A DNA stretch of 64,000 nucleotides, from NCBI GenBank assembly GCA_009760855.2, contig WPIO01000078.1, positions 1,813,501-1,877,500 on the forward strand, read 5' to 3'. The position numbers and the translations under genes were made by a program. Of the stretch, positions 22,037 to 32,784 are shown in pieces. The notes under the pieces are model-generated. The model had not been told where the DNA came from, ran no database searches, and saw only the letters and a list, made by a program, of their open reading frames with translations. This DNA comes from Cristatella mucedo (Eukaryota > Bryozoa > Phylactolaemata > Cristatellidae). Each line of letters begins with the position of its first letter. The stretch's first letter is position 1.

Positions 22037-22447
22037 ATGCGTGACCCCGAGAGTCTAAGAACTAGAGGAATCACCTGCAATGATAGTGAAATATATGTTG
22101 GTAGCAAAGGCTGTGGCTGCTCAAGTTTGCGATTCCAAGAATTTTTCGGTAACCTTACTCACCATTCAAGCACCTGCTACCCCTGCGTTGTGGGCCCTTT
22201 GAAGCATCAGACTTGCAAGGATGCATCTGCTGTCACATATCCGGATTTTCTTCGATTGCCGCGTTGCCACATTGCTGTGCACTCCCTGCACCCAGACCTC
22301 CAAAGAGAGGGAGACAAATCTTCTTCAGAAGATATCAGTGAGTCGGATGTCGGAGGAGATGCTATAGATTCGCGTGACGATTTCACTTGGGAAGCGGAGG
22401 AGAGAACCCTAGGTACCCGATCCAAAAGGCCTCAACGTTTTAAGTAG
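22037..22447 (+). CDS. Unidentified 136-aa ORF with acidic C-terminus
   Basis: An ATG-initiated frame of 136 codons is followed by AATAAA about 120 nt beyond the stop. The N-terminal half is Cys/Ser-rich (GSKGCGCSSLRFQEFF). The C-terminal third is acidic (SSSEDISESDVGGDAIDSRD) and ends basic (SKRPQRFK). The frame is far longer than its AT-moderate surroundings would give by chance, and no repeat copy was seen in the window. It could be a terminal exon, a retrocopy or part of a transposon-encoded protein. I do not recognise a family. Confidence 0.4.
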   Translation: MRDPESLRTRGITCNDSEIYVGSKGCGCSSLRFQEFFGNLTHHSSTCYPCVVGPLKHQTCKDASAVTYPDFLRLPRCHIAVHSLHPDLQREGDKSSSEDISESDVGGDAIDSRDDFTWEAEERTLGTRSKRPQRFK

Positions 22448-22566
22448 ATCCTGATTTTAACTAGTCCAATGCCAAGCTTTTAAATTCTATGATAAAGGAT
22501 TAGAACTTTTTGGATTTAAACTCGTAAGCTGTAGATCAAATGACCAAGTGTCACCAAGTTTTTCCC

Positions 22567-22572
22567 AATAAA
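22567..22572 (+). terminator. AATAAA poly(A) signal after the 22037 ORF
   Basis: AATAAA within TTTCCCAATAAAAGAG, about 120 nt downstream of the TAG of the 136-codon ORF. Position and context are compatible with a 3' end, but the hexamer is common in this AT-moderate DNA. Confidence 0.35.
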
Positions 22573-22931
22573 AGAGCAACCAGTACTCCTTGGAGGCGCC
22601 TCTTCAGTGTCCGTCTCCACCTCCGGCTCACTGGGTGACTCACCTCGAAGAGAATTGCATCGGCTTCAAGACCTTGCTCGAGGTCTCAAGGTACGACGAT
22701 TTCGCTTGGGAGGTCATATGAGGCTTGAAAATGGTGGCATACCTGATAGGTCTCCTAAGCGATTTTATGAAGTTTCCTTGCTATCTTTGAAATTGGGACA
22801 GTAGGGAACGAGCCACTCGAACTACGACCGCGTTCGCGATTGGCCACAGCGAATCAAATTCTGTACTGGTCGCTAAAATGTCAAGTAGGGGCTTCTGGTG
22901 GACCCACGGTAGTGCCGATTTGAGAGACCGC

Positions 22932-23845
22932 AGATAAAGAAGATCGTGACATATGTGAAGCGCCTGAACAGAGAGTGACCTCTCGTTAGACGACCATATC
23001 AGCTCCACAATCAAGTCTGCCTACTTTCAGCTTCATAACATTGCTAAAATTCGGGCTTGTTTAGATAAGGATACCAGGTCTAAGTTGGTCCATGGATTTA
23101 TGACAGCCCGTCTTGACTTCTGTAACTCACTGCTTACTGGCCTACCGGCATATGCAATCAGACGATTACAGATGGTGCGAAACTCCACAGCTAGGCTTGT
23201 CTGTTGTGAGCGTCGCCGTTGCCACGACACACCACTTCTCGCCGACCTGCACTGGCTACCAGTCAAGCAGCGGATCGACTTCAAGGTTTTGTCGCTCACT
23301 TTTAGGTCCCTTCATTCTATGGCTCCAGCCTATCTCTCACATATACTACCCCATCAGGCCAAGCATCGTACCACCCGCTTTTCGGAGTCTAACAGTCTAG
23401 AAATACCTCGTACAAACCTTAAATCCTTTTAAGACCGTGCATTTAGTTCGTATGCTCCCAAAGCCTGGAACTCACTCCCAACTTTCGTCAGAACATCCCC
23501 TGACTTAACCACATTTAAAAAGAACTTAAAAACACCTATTTAGGACAGCATTTAGAAGGTCCCTGTGATTTGTCCTTGATGTGCTTACGCGTGCTGACAC
23601 TGTGCATGCTGCCACTAACCACACTTGCATGCTGACCCTATGCATGTCACCCCTAATCATGTTATACATGTTGTTTATCAAGCATGATATTACTCAGCAT
23701 TCAATCACGTTTCCCTTTGCAGCAAATGTAAAGCGCCTAGAGAGAGATTGAGTTCTCTGAGGGCGCTTTTATCAAGTGCATTATTATTATTATTATTATT
23801 AAGCTCTCTTGGGGTGCTATACAAATGTATTGAATTTTTGTATCA
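22932..23845 (+). mobile_element. SINE-2 tail split by a LINE-A insertion
   Basis: CATATGTGAAGCGCCTGAACAG lies directly before 22970, and the complementary half of the same SINE-2 tail (TTAAGCTCTCTTGGGGTGC, TATACAAATG) begins at 23802. Between them is a LINE-A copy ending in (ATT)n. The two halves form one continuous SINE-2 3' end when the LINE is removed, so the LINE landed inside the tail stem-loop of an older SINE. Confidence 0.7.
22970..23802 (+). mobile_element. LINE-A 3' fragment nested in SINE-2
   Basis: Long antisense-free copy: RT frame from MVHGFMTARLDFCNSLLTG through LHWLPVKQRIDFKVLSLTF, a single in-frame TAA after NLKSF, AYAPKAWNSLP-like codons, 3' UTR, terminal stem-loop and (ATT)n. 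It is among the least diverged copies here. Confidence 0.85.
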
Positions 23846-23849
23846 TCGA

Positions 23850-25040
23850 GTGAATGCATTCTCCAAGAAGCTCTCTGGTAAGGAGATATTTGGCCTGTAA
23901 ATGCTTCGTTACAGAAATTATGGGCTTTCTAGGCAATCACAAGTTTAAAAACCATGTACATTTGGTTGAGACTGGCGAAGAACTCTGAGCGGACATGATG
24001 GGTTGCATGATTTCCTCTGCGATTCATATACTTGATACTAATCGGGGTGAATTAAATAGATCGAGGGGAATTACTCAGAGGAACAATACGAGTATTCTCA
24101 CGCGGATTCACTAGCATTTGAACTCGCTACAAAGGACAGTTTCATGAGAACGGAATGGGAGAGCTCATTTAGTAGCCTTTAATGAGAATAACGCACAGTA
24201 CATCGTAAATTTCTGCAAATACTCACTTCTAAATCCTTTGCTGTCAAGTTTTTAAACTCGATAGAAATATAGGATAGTCTTGATTCATCCTATGCTTTTT
24301 TGAATAAATACAGAGAAATAGACCCGAATTCGTTCGTGTTCTCGTCAGAAATGAGTAAATTGTAAATGTATCCATGCCCTAATCGCAAAAGCAGTTTGTG
24401 GAAAATAATGGCACATTTTCTGTACCTTTTAAGCGTAACTAATTAGTAAATTACACTTACTACATAGGAGCCAAAAAATTTTTTTGCATACAGCTTTTAG
24501 TATTGTGACAGTAGAATTGCTCTTGAATGACAAGTCCGTTTCATAATAGCGAGCCCTACAAAAATCGTTTTGAGGACGTAAACTTTATCAGTTGCAGGTA
24601 GCTGTGCAACGCGTGCACGCACGACGCTCGTTGCACGCCGGAGCTCACAGATGAAGAGCTCTAAATTTGCGAGAAGAGCGAACATCGAGCGCGAGAAAGC
24701 CTTTACAGAATTGCATGCAAGCAGTACAGCCGGTGCATCGGGCGACTTCCGGCCGACTTCCGCTCCGAGCTCGTAGCGGCCGAAGCTCAGCGAAACTGCT
24801 CTTTGTAACTGCCCCGCGATAACAAACTATGAGCTCGACAGCTGAGCTCCGATTGAGAACTATGAGCTTTGCCCCTGAATTGGAACGCTAATGAAATAGC
24901 AGGCTAATAAGCAGGGGGGCTAATGAGCTGTATTATGTATGATTATGTACGGAAGTGACTATTGTGACTTATGACCTGGCTACTGTATAAGGCTTGCGCC
25001 TGACCGCAGTCGCTCGGTTCTTGGAGCAACGGTCTGCCGG
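23850..25040. other. Unannotated AT-rich stretch
   Basis: No exon, RNA gene or recognised repeat. From about 24580 the composition becomes richer in CpG (CGTGCACGCACGACGCTCG). Confidence 0.4.
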
Positions 25041-25271
25041 TCGGTGAGTCTAGCGCTGAGAGCGAGCTGCTGTGAGCATGGTAGCGAGTCGGGTGCGTCA
25101 GTGGTAAGAATGCAGGCTATTGTCGTGCTTTTACTAATACGGCGTTGTTACCAGCGCTGCACGGGTAATAGTGAGTGCTGCGTGCTGTCGTTGGCGTATT
25201 GCAAGCTTCAGGATTTGCACTCTGCACGCGTTGGGCCGCTAACCGGAACTAGTGGGGGTTTCGCCGTCATA

Positions 25272-25425
25272 TAATAATAATAATGCACTTGATAAAGCGC
25301 CCTCAGAGAACTTAATCTCTCTCTCTAGGCGCTTTACATTTGCTGCAAAGGGAAATGCAATTGAATGGTGAGTAAAATCATGCTTGATTAACAAACAAAA
25401 CGAATAACACGGTTTGGGGTAGATA
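25272..25425 (-). mobile_element. LINE-A 3' end
   Basis: AAT tail, antisense stem-loop with a duplicated TCTC (AATCTCTCTCTCTAGGCGC) and about 80 nt of 3' UTR (GATTAACAAACAAAACG). Confidence 0.78.
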
Positions 25426-25839
25426 AGATCACCGACGGGCAGTCCACAGTCAAACGAGAGCGGCTTAGACAGTCAATTCTCTCTCGCCTGTTGCCCTTCC
25501 TGGTCAGAATCCGTGCATAAATCGGCTCACGTATATAAATATCGCGCTGCTCGTGAGCTAGCTTATCGCGGCTTTTTCATAAGCGGTCTCGTGTTCGAAG
25601 TCAGCGTCGAGGTCAAAGCTCATAATCGCGGGGCATTGCAGCGTGCGTAAGTAATACAGCGTCAGCTTCGCTGCACACACACCAATCGAATGCCAAAGCA
25701 AATAACCTGATTTCACCAGCAGCAGGCAATACCAAGCCTACAACCCCATCACACCCGCCACCCGCCCTAACCGCATTACAGCGAACCCGGCCGACGAGGG
25801 TTTATATTGTGGTTATTTCGGCTCCATCCGGCTGCATGC

Positions 25840-25870
25840 GGTACTAGCGCTGACTGTCGAGCAGCTAGCA
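25840..25870 (+). other. Possible exon end with strong donor
   Basis: AGCAGCTAGCAG|GTAAGT is a full-consensus 5' splice site followed by a C-rich run at 25892-25905. It might end a 5' UTR exon of the downstream MIF4G-encoding block. No matching start could be established. Confidence 0.25.
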
Positions 25871-26104
25871 GGTAAGTTTCAGTGCTGCAGTGCCCCCCCC
25901 CCCCCCAAGGTGAACCATACTAATAGGAATTGTCGCATTTGAGGCAATTGAAACTTTGCTTTGTTGGCGTCGATTCAGGGCTTGGTCCAGCAAGGGGGTG
26001 CGGTTCACTCCGATTAGCGTTCATTATACGCGTAGAAATTATGCTTTCAAAGCTACATGCTCAGGAATGCTAAATTTTTAGTCTCGCAACTAGTTACGCT
26101 GCAT

Positions 26105-26358
26105 CTCTCTGCAGCTTTTGATACCATGGATCACCAAGCCCTTGTCGAGCGCCTACCATCGCGCCTGGGCGTCACAGGCATTCCAAGGCAATGGCCTGTG
26201 TCCTATCTTCAGTGGGAGATGTCAGAGCATTAATGTCAAGGGGCATCGAGAATATCCAGGGAGCCTTTAAAGTGGGGGTGGTACCCTGGGGATGTGTGGT
26301 GGGTCCACTTTTTGCCCCAATATACACACTCCCACTTGCCGATGTAATCTCCGAGCGC
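26105..26358 (+). mobile_element. LINE RT fragment (fingers/palm)
   Basis: Reads as the RT block AAFDTMDHQALVERLPSRLG (consensus LSAAFDTVDH...LL..L), with frame-broken GVPQG and LPLADVI regions. It has no 3' end of its own and joins an antisense LINE-A tail at 26361, a head-to-tail composite. Confidence 0.72.
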
Positions 26359-26359
26359 A

Positions 26360-26360
<1 letters not shown>

Positions 26361-26393
<33 letters not shown>

Positions 26394-26475
26394 ATTGATA
26401 TAACACCCTCGGAGAACTCAGTCTCTTTCTAGGCGCTTTACAATCGCTGCAAAGGAAGTACGATCAACCGAAGCT
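26361..26475 (-). mobile_element. LINE-A 3' end with (AAT)10
   Basis: Pure AAT run, antisense stem-loop (ACACCCTCGGAGAACTC / GGCGCTTTAC). Confidence 0.75.
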
Positions 26476-26799
26476 GTTTATGTACTTATATCCCTCCCTG
26501 CCATCCAGTACCTCGGCTACCTTATTGTTGTCATTATTGTATACTTCTTGTGAGCACTTGAACCATTAGGGAAGCCTTAAGAGTTACTTATGAGATTGGT
26601 ATTTGCCTCAGTATGTCACGCCCCTGCTGTCTGTCCTGACCTGCCTGACTTGATCGCTGTCTCTTCTTCTGGACCGGACTGTGTCAGTAGACCCCTCTGC
26701 TTAGTGGGCAAGCTCTTGATTCTCATTGTTTAAAATCTCGCCTGATTGCACTGCGATCGTGGCAGGTCACCGATATGCAACGTGGGCTTCTTGTATGTG

Positions 26800-26801
<2 letters not shown>

Positions 26802-26846
<45 letters not shown>

Positions 26847-26876
26847 CTGCATGTGTGTGTGTGTGTGTGCATGTGT

Positions 26877-26921
<45 letters not shown>

Positions 26922-26923
26922 TA
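26802..26923. repeat. Interrupted (TG)n microsatellite
   Basis: TG repeats with a few CATG and TCTG interruptions. Open frames of Cys/Val here are artefacts. Confidence 0.92.
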
Positions 26924-27943
26924 GGTGTGTGAGCAAAGTGCCTAAGAAGTCGGATTTTGCTTGTTTTCATTTTCAGGCCTTTCTGTGCCTAGCTTCCTGC
27001 CTGCTGTCTCAGCATGAACCAGGCGAACACCTTATGTGAACCAGGCGGACGTTTTGCGGCAAACGTCTTCAAGGTTGTCCGTTTATGCTTACCTAAAGAT
27101 ACGTAAAGAGCAGCTTTGTTAGGCTCCTGACCTTAGGCGATCATTCGTGGCTTGCCAATGCTCGGGTTCTGGTGCCTCTGCGTCCTGAGGCCTCGAAGTT
27201 TAGATCGACCTGTCAGCTTTCCGGCACTCAAATGAAATTGTACTGTTGGACCCTTGCTGCCGCTGCTGTAGCCCTCCCCGGGCTGCTTTCAGCCTAACCA
27301 ACTTACCTTGTGCTCAAAGAGCGATGCCTGCACCGAGCGAGCGTGTGCTGCTTGATTTGGAGCACACGTCTATTTGTGGATGAACCGAATTCTGTTGACT
27401 TAGCCGTAACGGTTGGGCTCTGTGCACGTTTTCTCTTGCACGCTTTTCCATGCTATCTTCTGGAGGCTGGGCGAAATCTCTCTTCGTTGGTTGTGCCACA
27501 GTGTGCGCGGTCGATTCGTCTCATGATGCTTATCACTCACCTCAGATCTTAGCCTGTCGGTTGTGCTAAGGATGCTAGTTGTTGCCAATGGCAGACCGAG
27601 TTCTGCTCGAATGCTGCTGCACCCCATGCTCTTGGTGGGTGCTTTCTTTTGGGGTGGTTTTTGAAAAAGATTTCGGGCAAGATTCGTACTATTTTGCACC
27701 GAGGAGAGAAACTACTGTGCGCGAATGCCTCTGGGGTGCCTTAGCCTCGATCTCGGCCTCGATGCCCTCGTCTTTGATGAATGCTCTGTTGACGTGACCA
27801 AATTCGCCTGCAATCAGTTGCCCCACTGGAAAGTAGCTGCAGGGCTTTACAACCCGGTAATGAGGGGAGAGGCGATCGCCTATGCCCACTGCAAGACAAG
27901 GCTGGCTTAGCTAGGCGCTGCTCCCTGGTAGGCCCCAGCACGC

Positions 27944-27967
27944 AGCTGCTGCTGCTGCTGCTGCTGG
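27944..27967. repeat. Short (CTG)7-8 tract
   Basis: CAG followed by CTG units, about 1 kb upstream of the first MIF4G-side exon. It has the same unit and orientation as the 522-nt tract at 7917-8438. Confidence 0.9.
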
Positions 27968-28204
27968 GCCAAGGGTTTGAAGGTCCTACGACTTTCTTAT
28001 GTTGCATCGCTGCCATGTCTATGCGATCTACGACCGATCACCTTCTCAACATCAAAGCAGCGACAGATCTCTGCACGATCGTGCGTCCTGCTTTTGCTAT
28101 AGTTTCTGCTGCTGGGTGTGGTGAGGAGGTGCAGCTGCTTGTACCATGTTTGCTGGCTCTTCCTGCATGTCATGTCACGTTTCCAGCAGCAATAGTTGCG
28201 TTGC

Positions 28205-28770
28205 TAGCAACGCTAATAATAGTAAAGTATTGGTGTAGCTACGTCGCGAAGTAAATCTCTTTCTAGGCACTCTACATGTGATTTAAAGGAAGCATGTCGA
28301 TATTGTTAGTGATAAAGTGCACAGTGTCAGTACGCATAAGCACACAGAGGGCCATGCAAAAGGACCTAGCAAACGCTGTGAGGAACAGGCGCGTTTGTAG
28401 CTTCTGTCAGTGCCATCAAGTCAGGGGATGCAGTGACGTCAGTCGGAAGTGAGTTCTAGGTTTTATGAGCATGCAAACTAAAGGCGTAGTCTCCACTGGA
28501 TGTGAGGTTCGTACAATGTGTGCACAAACGATTTGATTCATAAAATTTGATAGCACCATGCCTAGCCTGCTTCGGGAGTATTCTGATAGGTAGGCTGGAG
28601 CCAGAGAATGAAGGGAAAATTTAAAGTTAGTGACAGAACCTTGAGGTCGATACGCCACGCAATTGGTTCTGCTACTCGTCGTGATGCTGATTAGCCAGTG
28701 TACACTCGTTAGTTTGTATGTGCTCGCGAGCAGCTTAGCAGCGTGTAAATTCAATACTTCGTACCAAGCA
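28205..28770 (-). mobile_element. LINE-A 3' fragment, degenerate
   Basis: Antisense tail (AAATCTCTTTCTAGGCAC), 3' UTR, and RT C-terminus with frame shifts (SLHSLAPAYLSEY). Confidence 0.72.
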
Positions 28771-28980
28771 GGTGATTGCTGCTCCGCCCTTGAAGTTAGC
28801 TGCCGTGAGCCAGATGGCTTGCTGCTTGGCTCGCACCTTGAGCTTCCATGTGATTGCTCCCCTCACGGCCGCGCAAAGTCAAAGGGTCGCCGTCGCCGTG
28901 ACTCCTAATCTTGGGCTCACCTTGGGTGCTGAGTCGTGTGATTCCATGGCAGCTGGTGCAAGGCGACCTTTTTCTTGCAG

Positions 28981-29157
28981 AAGCGCCCGACCATGCGTGG
29001 ACATGCGAGGACGCGCGGCCGTCGCTCGGCTGCAGCCGCGGCAGTGTACCCAGTCGCCGTCTCCGCTCCTGAAGGAAGTGTCTCTGCAGCGCTGCATCGC
29101 GTGGGCGAGCCTTGGAGGCCCGCGACGCTGCTGGCCGCCTGCGCTCCCAGACCGGAG
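28981..29157 (+). CDS. EIF4G-like: eIF4G-like: exon preceding MIF4G
   Basis: Acceptor CTTTTTCTTGCAG and donor GGAG|GTAGCT bound 59 codons in phase 0-0: a basic KRPTMRGHARTRGRRS start, Ala/Val-rich middle, then ALHRVGEPWRPATLL. In animal eIF4G the MIF4G domain is preceded by a basic EPRKII segment and a KAWKP motif; EPWRP here sits at the equivalent distance before the MIF4G start. It joins the next exon in frame across a 107-nt intron. Confidence 0.55.
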
Positions 29158-29264
29158 GTAGCTCTGACGCCGGCTCTCTCAGCCACCGCCGATCGTCCGG
29201 CGCAGCGCCGGCCTGTTCGAGTGTGCCGCCCCCACTGCCTCGTCTCTCGCTCTTCCTGCTGCAG

Positions 29265-29462
29265 GCGTGGCGCGGTGAGGTGCGCGGCATCTTGAACCGT
29301 CTGACTCCAGAGAACTCGGCTCGACTGTGCGCTCGGCTCTGCTCACTGCCTCTGCTCGCTGAGGCGCAGCTGTGCGACGTGGCGCGCATGGTGCTGGAGA
29401 AGGCAGCAGACGAGCCTCTGTTCAGCTGCACCTATGCCAGCATGTGCAAAGTGGTTGCCCCC
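29265..29462 (+). CDS. EIF4G-like: eIF4G-like: MIF4G domain, first helices
   Basis: Acceptor TCTTCCTGCTGCAG and donor CCC|GTAAGT bound 66 codons, phase 0-0: AWRGEVRGILNRLTPENSAR ... MVLEKAADEPLFSCTYASMC KVVAP. This is the hallmark start of the eIF4G MIF4G domain (V..ILNKLTP, then FEKA..EP.FS..YA.MC). MIF4G is the HEAT-repeat platform that binds the DEAD-box helicase eIF4A and, next to it, eIF3 and RNA. The reading frame is intact and the splice sites are consensus. Confidence 0.9.
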
Positions 29463-29697
29463 GTAAGTGTGGGTCTATGAGTCGTGCGCTGCGCCCTGGG
29501 CGCACTCGCCCTGCTCTCACTCGGTACTAACCCTGCCCCCCCCTGTTGTCAGTCACTCTTTTTTTTACCGTTTCTCTCTTGACTCGCTGTCAATCTGCCT
29601 GCCTGCACGCTTGTCTGTCCGTCAACCCCTATATTATATATCTATCTGTGTGTGTGTGTTTTGTGTTGTGTTGTTGTGTGTGTTTTGTGTGCGTGCG

Positions 29698-29812
<115 letters not shown>

Positions 29813-30500
29813 CCGTCCAAATATCTCTTGGCTCTCTCTCATACTTCCTGCCTCTATCTCTCACTTCCTGCCTCATTGCCCTGCCGCACTCAGTCTTTTT
29901 GTGCTGCTCCCTTATGCCATTTATGCCTTTCTTATTCGGAAGCGATGCCGCTTGCTTTCCTGAGGTATTTGGCTATCAGCGCTGCTTTGCTCTCTGGCAC
30001 ACTTCCGCCTCCCCATTGCCCCATCGCTGGAGCTCATTGCCTCCAGGTCGTGATCGTGTGGCTTAGTTTCGTTAAGTGCATCATTCCTCTTTACCGCCGT
30101 TCGCATCGACGGTCGAATGCAGCATCTGTGTTAGTCGCAAGTGCCCATCCGACCTGCTAGGGTCAGGCCTCCAAAGCAGGGTCGTCGAGGTCTGATTTGG
30201 GGGTTCAAGGATCATCACCTCGGGACAGGGGCTGTACAAGAAATGAGAGAAGCGTTCGGTGGAACTGGTTCGAGGAATCCAGCTGTGTCTATGCTAGTAT
30301 TCGGCGACCTTTTCTTTGAGGGCACCGCAATCTTGGCCCCATTCCCGAGAGGCCGACTGCTGCTGCCCCGTTCGGCGCCTGCTCTGCCGGCTCGAGCGGC
30401 CTGTGCCTGTGCCACGTGTCCGGCTGGGAGTTCGCTCCGATGCCGGTAGCTACCGATGCTGCCGATGCTGCTGCTTCTGCCACATTCTCTTTCCATGCAG

Positions 30501-30842
30501 AAAGTGGTGGCAGCTGCTGGCTGTGACCGAGCGACGGTGACTTTCGGAGAGCTGCTGTCGACCCTGTGTGCGGCCGAGTTCGACGATTTGCTTGTGCAGC
30601 AGCAGCCGGCTAGTGTCTGCCACAACGACGGACCGTCGCCGGCTGGTGCCGCCCGCTGCTGCCGGCGACGAGCCACGGGCTTTGTCACGTTTGCCGCCGA
30701 GCTGTGCAAGCTGCAGCTGCTGAGTCCGGCCTTGGCTGGCCGCTTTGTCGGCAGACTGCTGGACGCAGAGACGGACGTCAGTCTGGAGTGTCTCTGTCGC
30801 TTCTTGTCGACTGCCGGGCAATACATGGATGACACTGCAAAG
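30501..30842 (+). CDS. EIF4G-like: eIF4G-like: MIF4G domain, central helices
   Basis: Acceptor CTTTCCATGCAG and donor AAAG|GTAGCA bound 114 codons in phase 0-0. It begins with VTFGELLSTLCAAEFDDLL (equivalent to NFRKLLLNRCQKEFE), has a shortened, uncharged insert where vertebrate eIF4G has an acidic stretch, and then RRRATGFVTFAAELCKLQLL and ETDVSLECLCRFLSTAGQYM, matching RRRS.GN..FIGELFKL..L and ..ESLECLC.LL.T.G. Fully open and intact. A perfect 28-bp hairpin lies 52 nt after the donor. Confidence 0.92.
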
Positions 30843-30894
30843 GTAGCAGCACCAGCCACGTGCAGGCGTCCTCTGTTGCTCGGGGGCGGGGCGA

Positions 30895-30954
30895 GGACGT
30901 GCACGCTCGAGGGCAGGCTGGCAGCCGCCAGCCTGCCCTCGAGCGTGCACGTCC
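30895..30954. repeat. Perfect 28-bp inverted repeat, 4-nt loop
   Basis: 30895-30922 and 30927-30954 are exact reverse complements (arm begins GGACGTGCACGCTCGAGG), separated by AGCC. It lies in the intron just downstream of the central MIF4G exon, and transcription would give a very stable hairpin. Confidence 0.97.
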
Positions 30955-31219
30955 CCTGAGCGTGTGCTGTGAGCCTTTGCCTTTGCTCGTCGCAGTCGGC
31001 CAATGGCGGCTGCTTCCTGTCCGGAACTGACTCCATAGAACGCCACGTGCTCTCGGGCCTGTTGCCCTCGTTCTCTCTCCCTCAGGCTCCCTCACCGTGA
31101 CCGTGGCGTTTGGTCGGTTATGACCGCAGCCATAGAGATCGTCTCCTTCGTAGGCCACTCGTTGGCTGTCGGCCACATTCCAAGGCGCAGATGGGTATGG
31201 GCTAGTCCAAAGGCGTGAG

Positions 31220-31365
31220 GTGAAAGATTAAGCAGCCTCGTTTATTTAGCAGCAGGAAAGCGTGAGTGGCTGTCGCCCCGATTGCAGCAGACAACGGAAA
31301 GATCGCTTGCTGCAGGACTCGAACCGGCGACGAGGATCAGTGAAACACTTTACCCACGAGAGGCC
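31220..31365 (-). mobile_element. SINE-1 copy, diverged
   Basis: Reverse complement of tail (AAGCAGCCTCGTTTATTTAG), body (GTGGCTGTCGCC, GATTGCAGC) and B-box region (GGACTCGAACC). Confidence 0.6.
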
Positions 31366-31685
31366 TGGCTGGGGCTGAAAGCAGCAGGGGCAGCCATCTG
31401 CAACCCCTTCGGCTATCGCGTGGTAGCAAGAGTATGCCGCAGCGGTATGCTAGTGGATGCCTAGAGCTAGGAATGCTAGACTTGTAGCTAAACAAGTATT
31501 CATGCGAGTCACATACACGCGTGCTCACGTGCACATGCCTCTGCCTGCAATAACTCGTGATTGCATGCTTGAACGCACAAGCACACCAGCGCTGGTGCCT
31601 TAACCCTGCATGCGCGTGCGGGCGAACCAAAATTGCGGTTAGCGAGACTCGGACATTGTGCTCGAGGTGGAACCGCCGCCATTCG

Positions 31686-31748
<63 letters not shown>

Positions 31749-31755
31749 TGTGTGT
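31686..31755. repeat. (TG)n microsatellite
   Basis: About 34 TG units with one TATG, in the intron before the third MIF4G exon. Confidence 0.94.
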
Positions 31756-31878
31756 TGCGTGCCAGCGCATGGGCGCTGCCGACGGGGCGTGAGGAGGGGA
31801 GGGCGTGAGGCTGCCACTGCTACTCATGGTTAGGCTAGCTAGCCTGCCGAGTACCTAGCTGGAGTCATACTTTTTTAG

Positions 31879-31983
31879 CCCGTAGTCAACGACTGCTTTG
31901 CCACCGTGTCAACCATCGTTGCCGATCGAAGGGCCTCGCTGAGACTTCGGTTCTTGCTAATGGACGTCCTCGACCTTCGGCAG
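31879..31983 (+). CDS. EIF4G-like: eIF4G-like: MIF4G domain, penultimate helices
   Basis: Acceptor ACTTTTTTAG and donor CAG|GTAAGT bound 35 codons in phase 0-0: PVVNDCFATVSTIVADRRAS and LRLRFLLMDVLDLRQ. It matches the eIF4G segment P.MD.YF..M..I...K..S.RIRFMLQDVLDLR. The RFMLQDV(L/I)DLR block is one of the most conserved in the family; here it is RFLLMDVLDLR. Confidence 0.9.
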
Positions 31984-32211
31984 GTAAGTCATTGTGGCCG
32001 TCGTACCTTCTACCGAGCGCCGCTGCTGCCTCCGCAGCTGCAGCTGGCATCTCGAATTCGCTGCCGCACCCTTTCAACCAACGGTGTGGTGCACGCGTGT
32101 GCGTACGTGTGTTGTGTGTGCGCATATCTGTGTTTGCTCGTGCGCGCACGTGTGCTCACAGCTCTCAGACGGCTGCAGGTCGGTCACGTGTTGATGTCTT
32201 TTTGTCCTCAG

Positions 32212-32408
32212 AATGGCTGGCAGCCCCGACGTGCTGCCTGCTGCCCGAAGACTCTGGTACTTGTTCGCCAGGAGGCAGCCGTCGAGGCACTCGAGAAGAA
32301 GCTAGCGCTAAGCCACCTCGCTGCGAAGCGCCGCTCTGCTCGAAGGCCGGGTGGCCGCGGCGGAGGCAGCAGCAGCAGCAACATTGGAGGCGGTGGTGTG
32401 TCCTCACG
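32212..32408 (+). CDS. EIF4G-like: eIF4G-like: end of MIF4G and linker
   Basis: Acceptor GATGTCTTTTTGTCCTCAG; NGWQPRRAACCPKTLVLVRQ continues the family's W.PRR....PKT. It is followed by an Ala/Glu/Lys helix (EAAVEALEKKLALSHLAAKR) and a Gly/Ser/Arg linker (RRPGGRGGGSSSSN). The sequence TCACGGTAGCA allows either a stop (CGG TAG, ending at 32412) or splicing at CACG|GTAGCA in phase 2. Splicing in phase 2 matches exactly what the MA3 exon at 8575 needs. If it ends at the TAG, the product is a MIF4G-only protein. Confidence 0.85.
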
Positions 32409-32784
32409 GTAGCAACCGAGCGGACATGTCGTCATCACTTCGTCTTGACTGTTCAGGCCGCGTCAGTTGCAGTGAGTCCAGCGCGGCTGAGTGTTGGTGT
32501 GGTGCTTGCACATGCTTTTCGAAGGTCGCGAGGCCGCGCCAGCGAATGAAGGCGAAGCCGCTTATCCCATGGCCATGCAAGTGTGCGATCGTCCCTCGGC
32601 CGTCGGCCTTGAAAAGGCCAAAGCTGTTCTTTTTGACCACCACATTAGCTGTCGTGCCGGGAGCGAATGGTGCCGACCAGCAGTTGCCGGTTTGTGTGTG
32701 ACACGCTTGCCAGAACGGTAGCAAGAGTGATGCTTCATGCAGGATGTGTCTGCCAGCAAAGGAGCCCGCAAAACGGTTGCGTGG

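Noticed and set aside
24497-25274. Short ORFs with some CpG enrichment as a promoter or first exon
   Set aside because: No TATA, start context or coding similarity; only an isolated GTGAGT.
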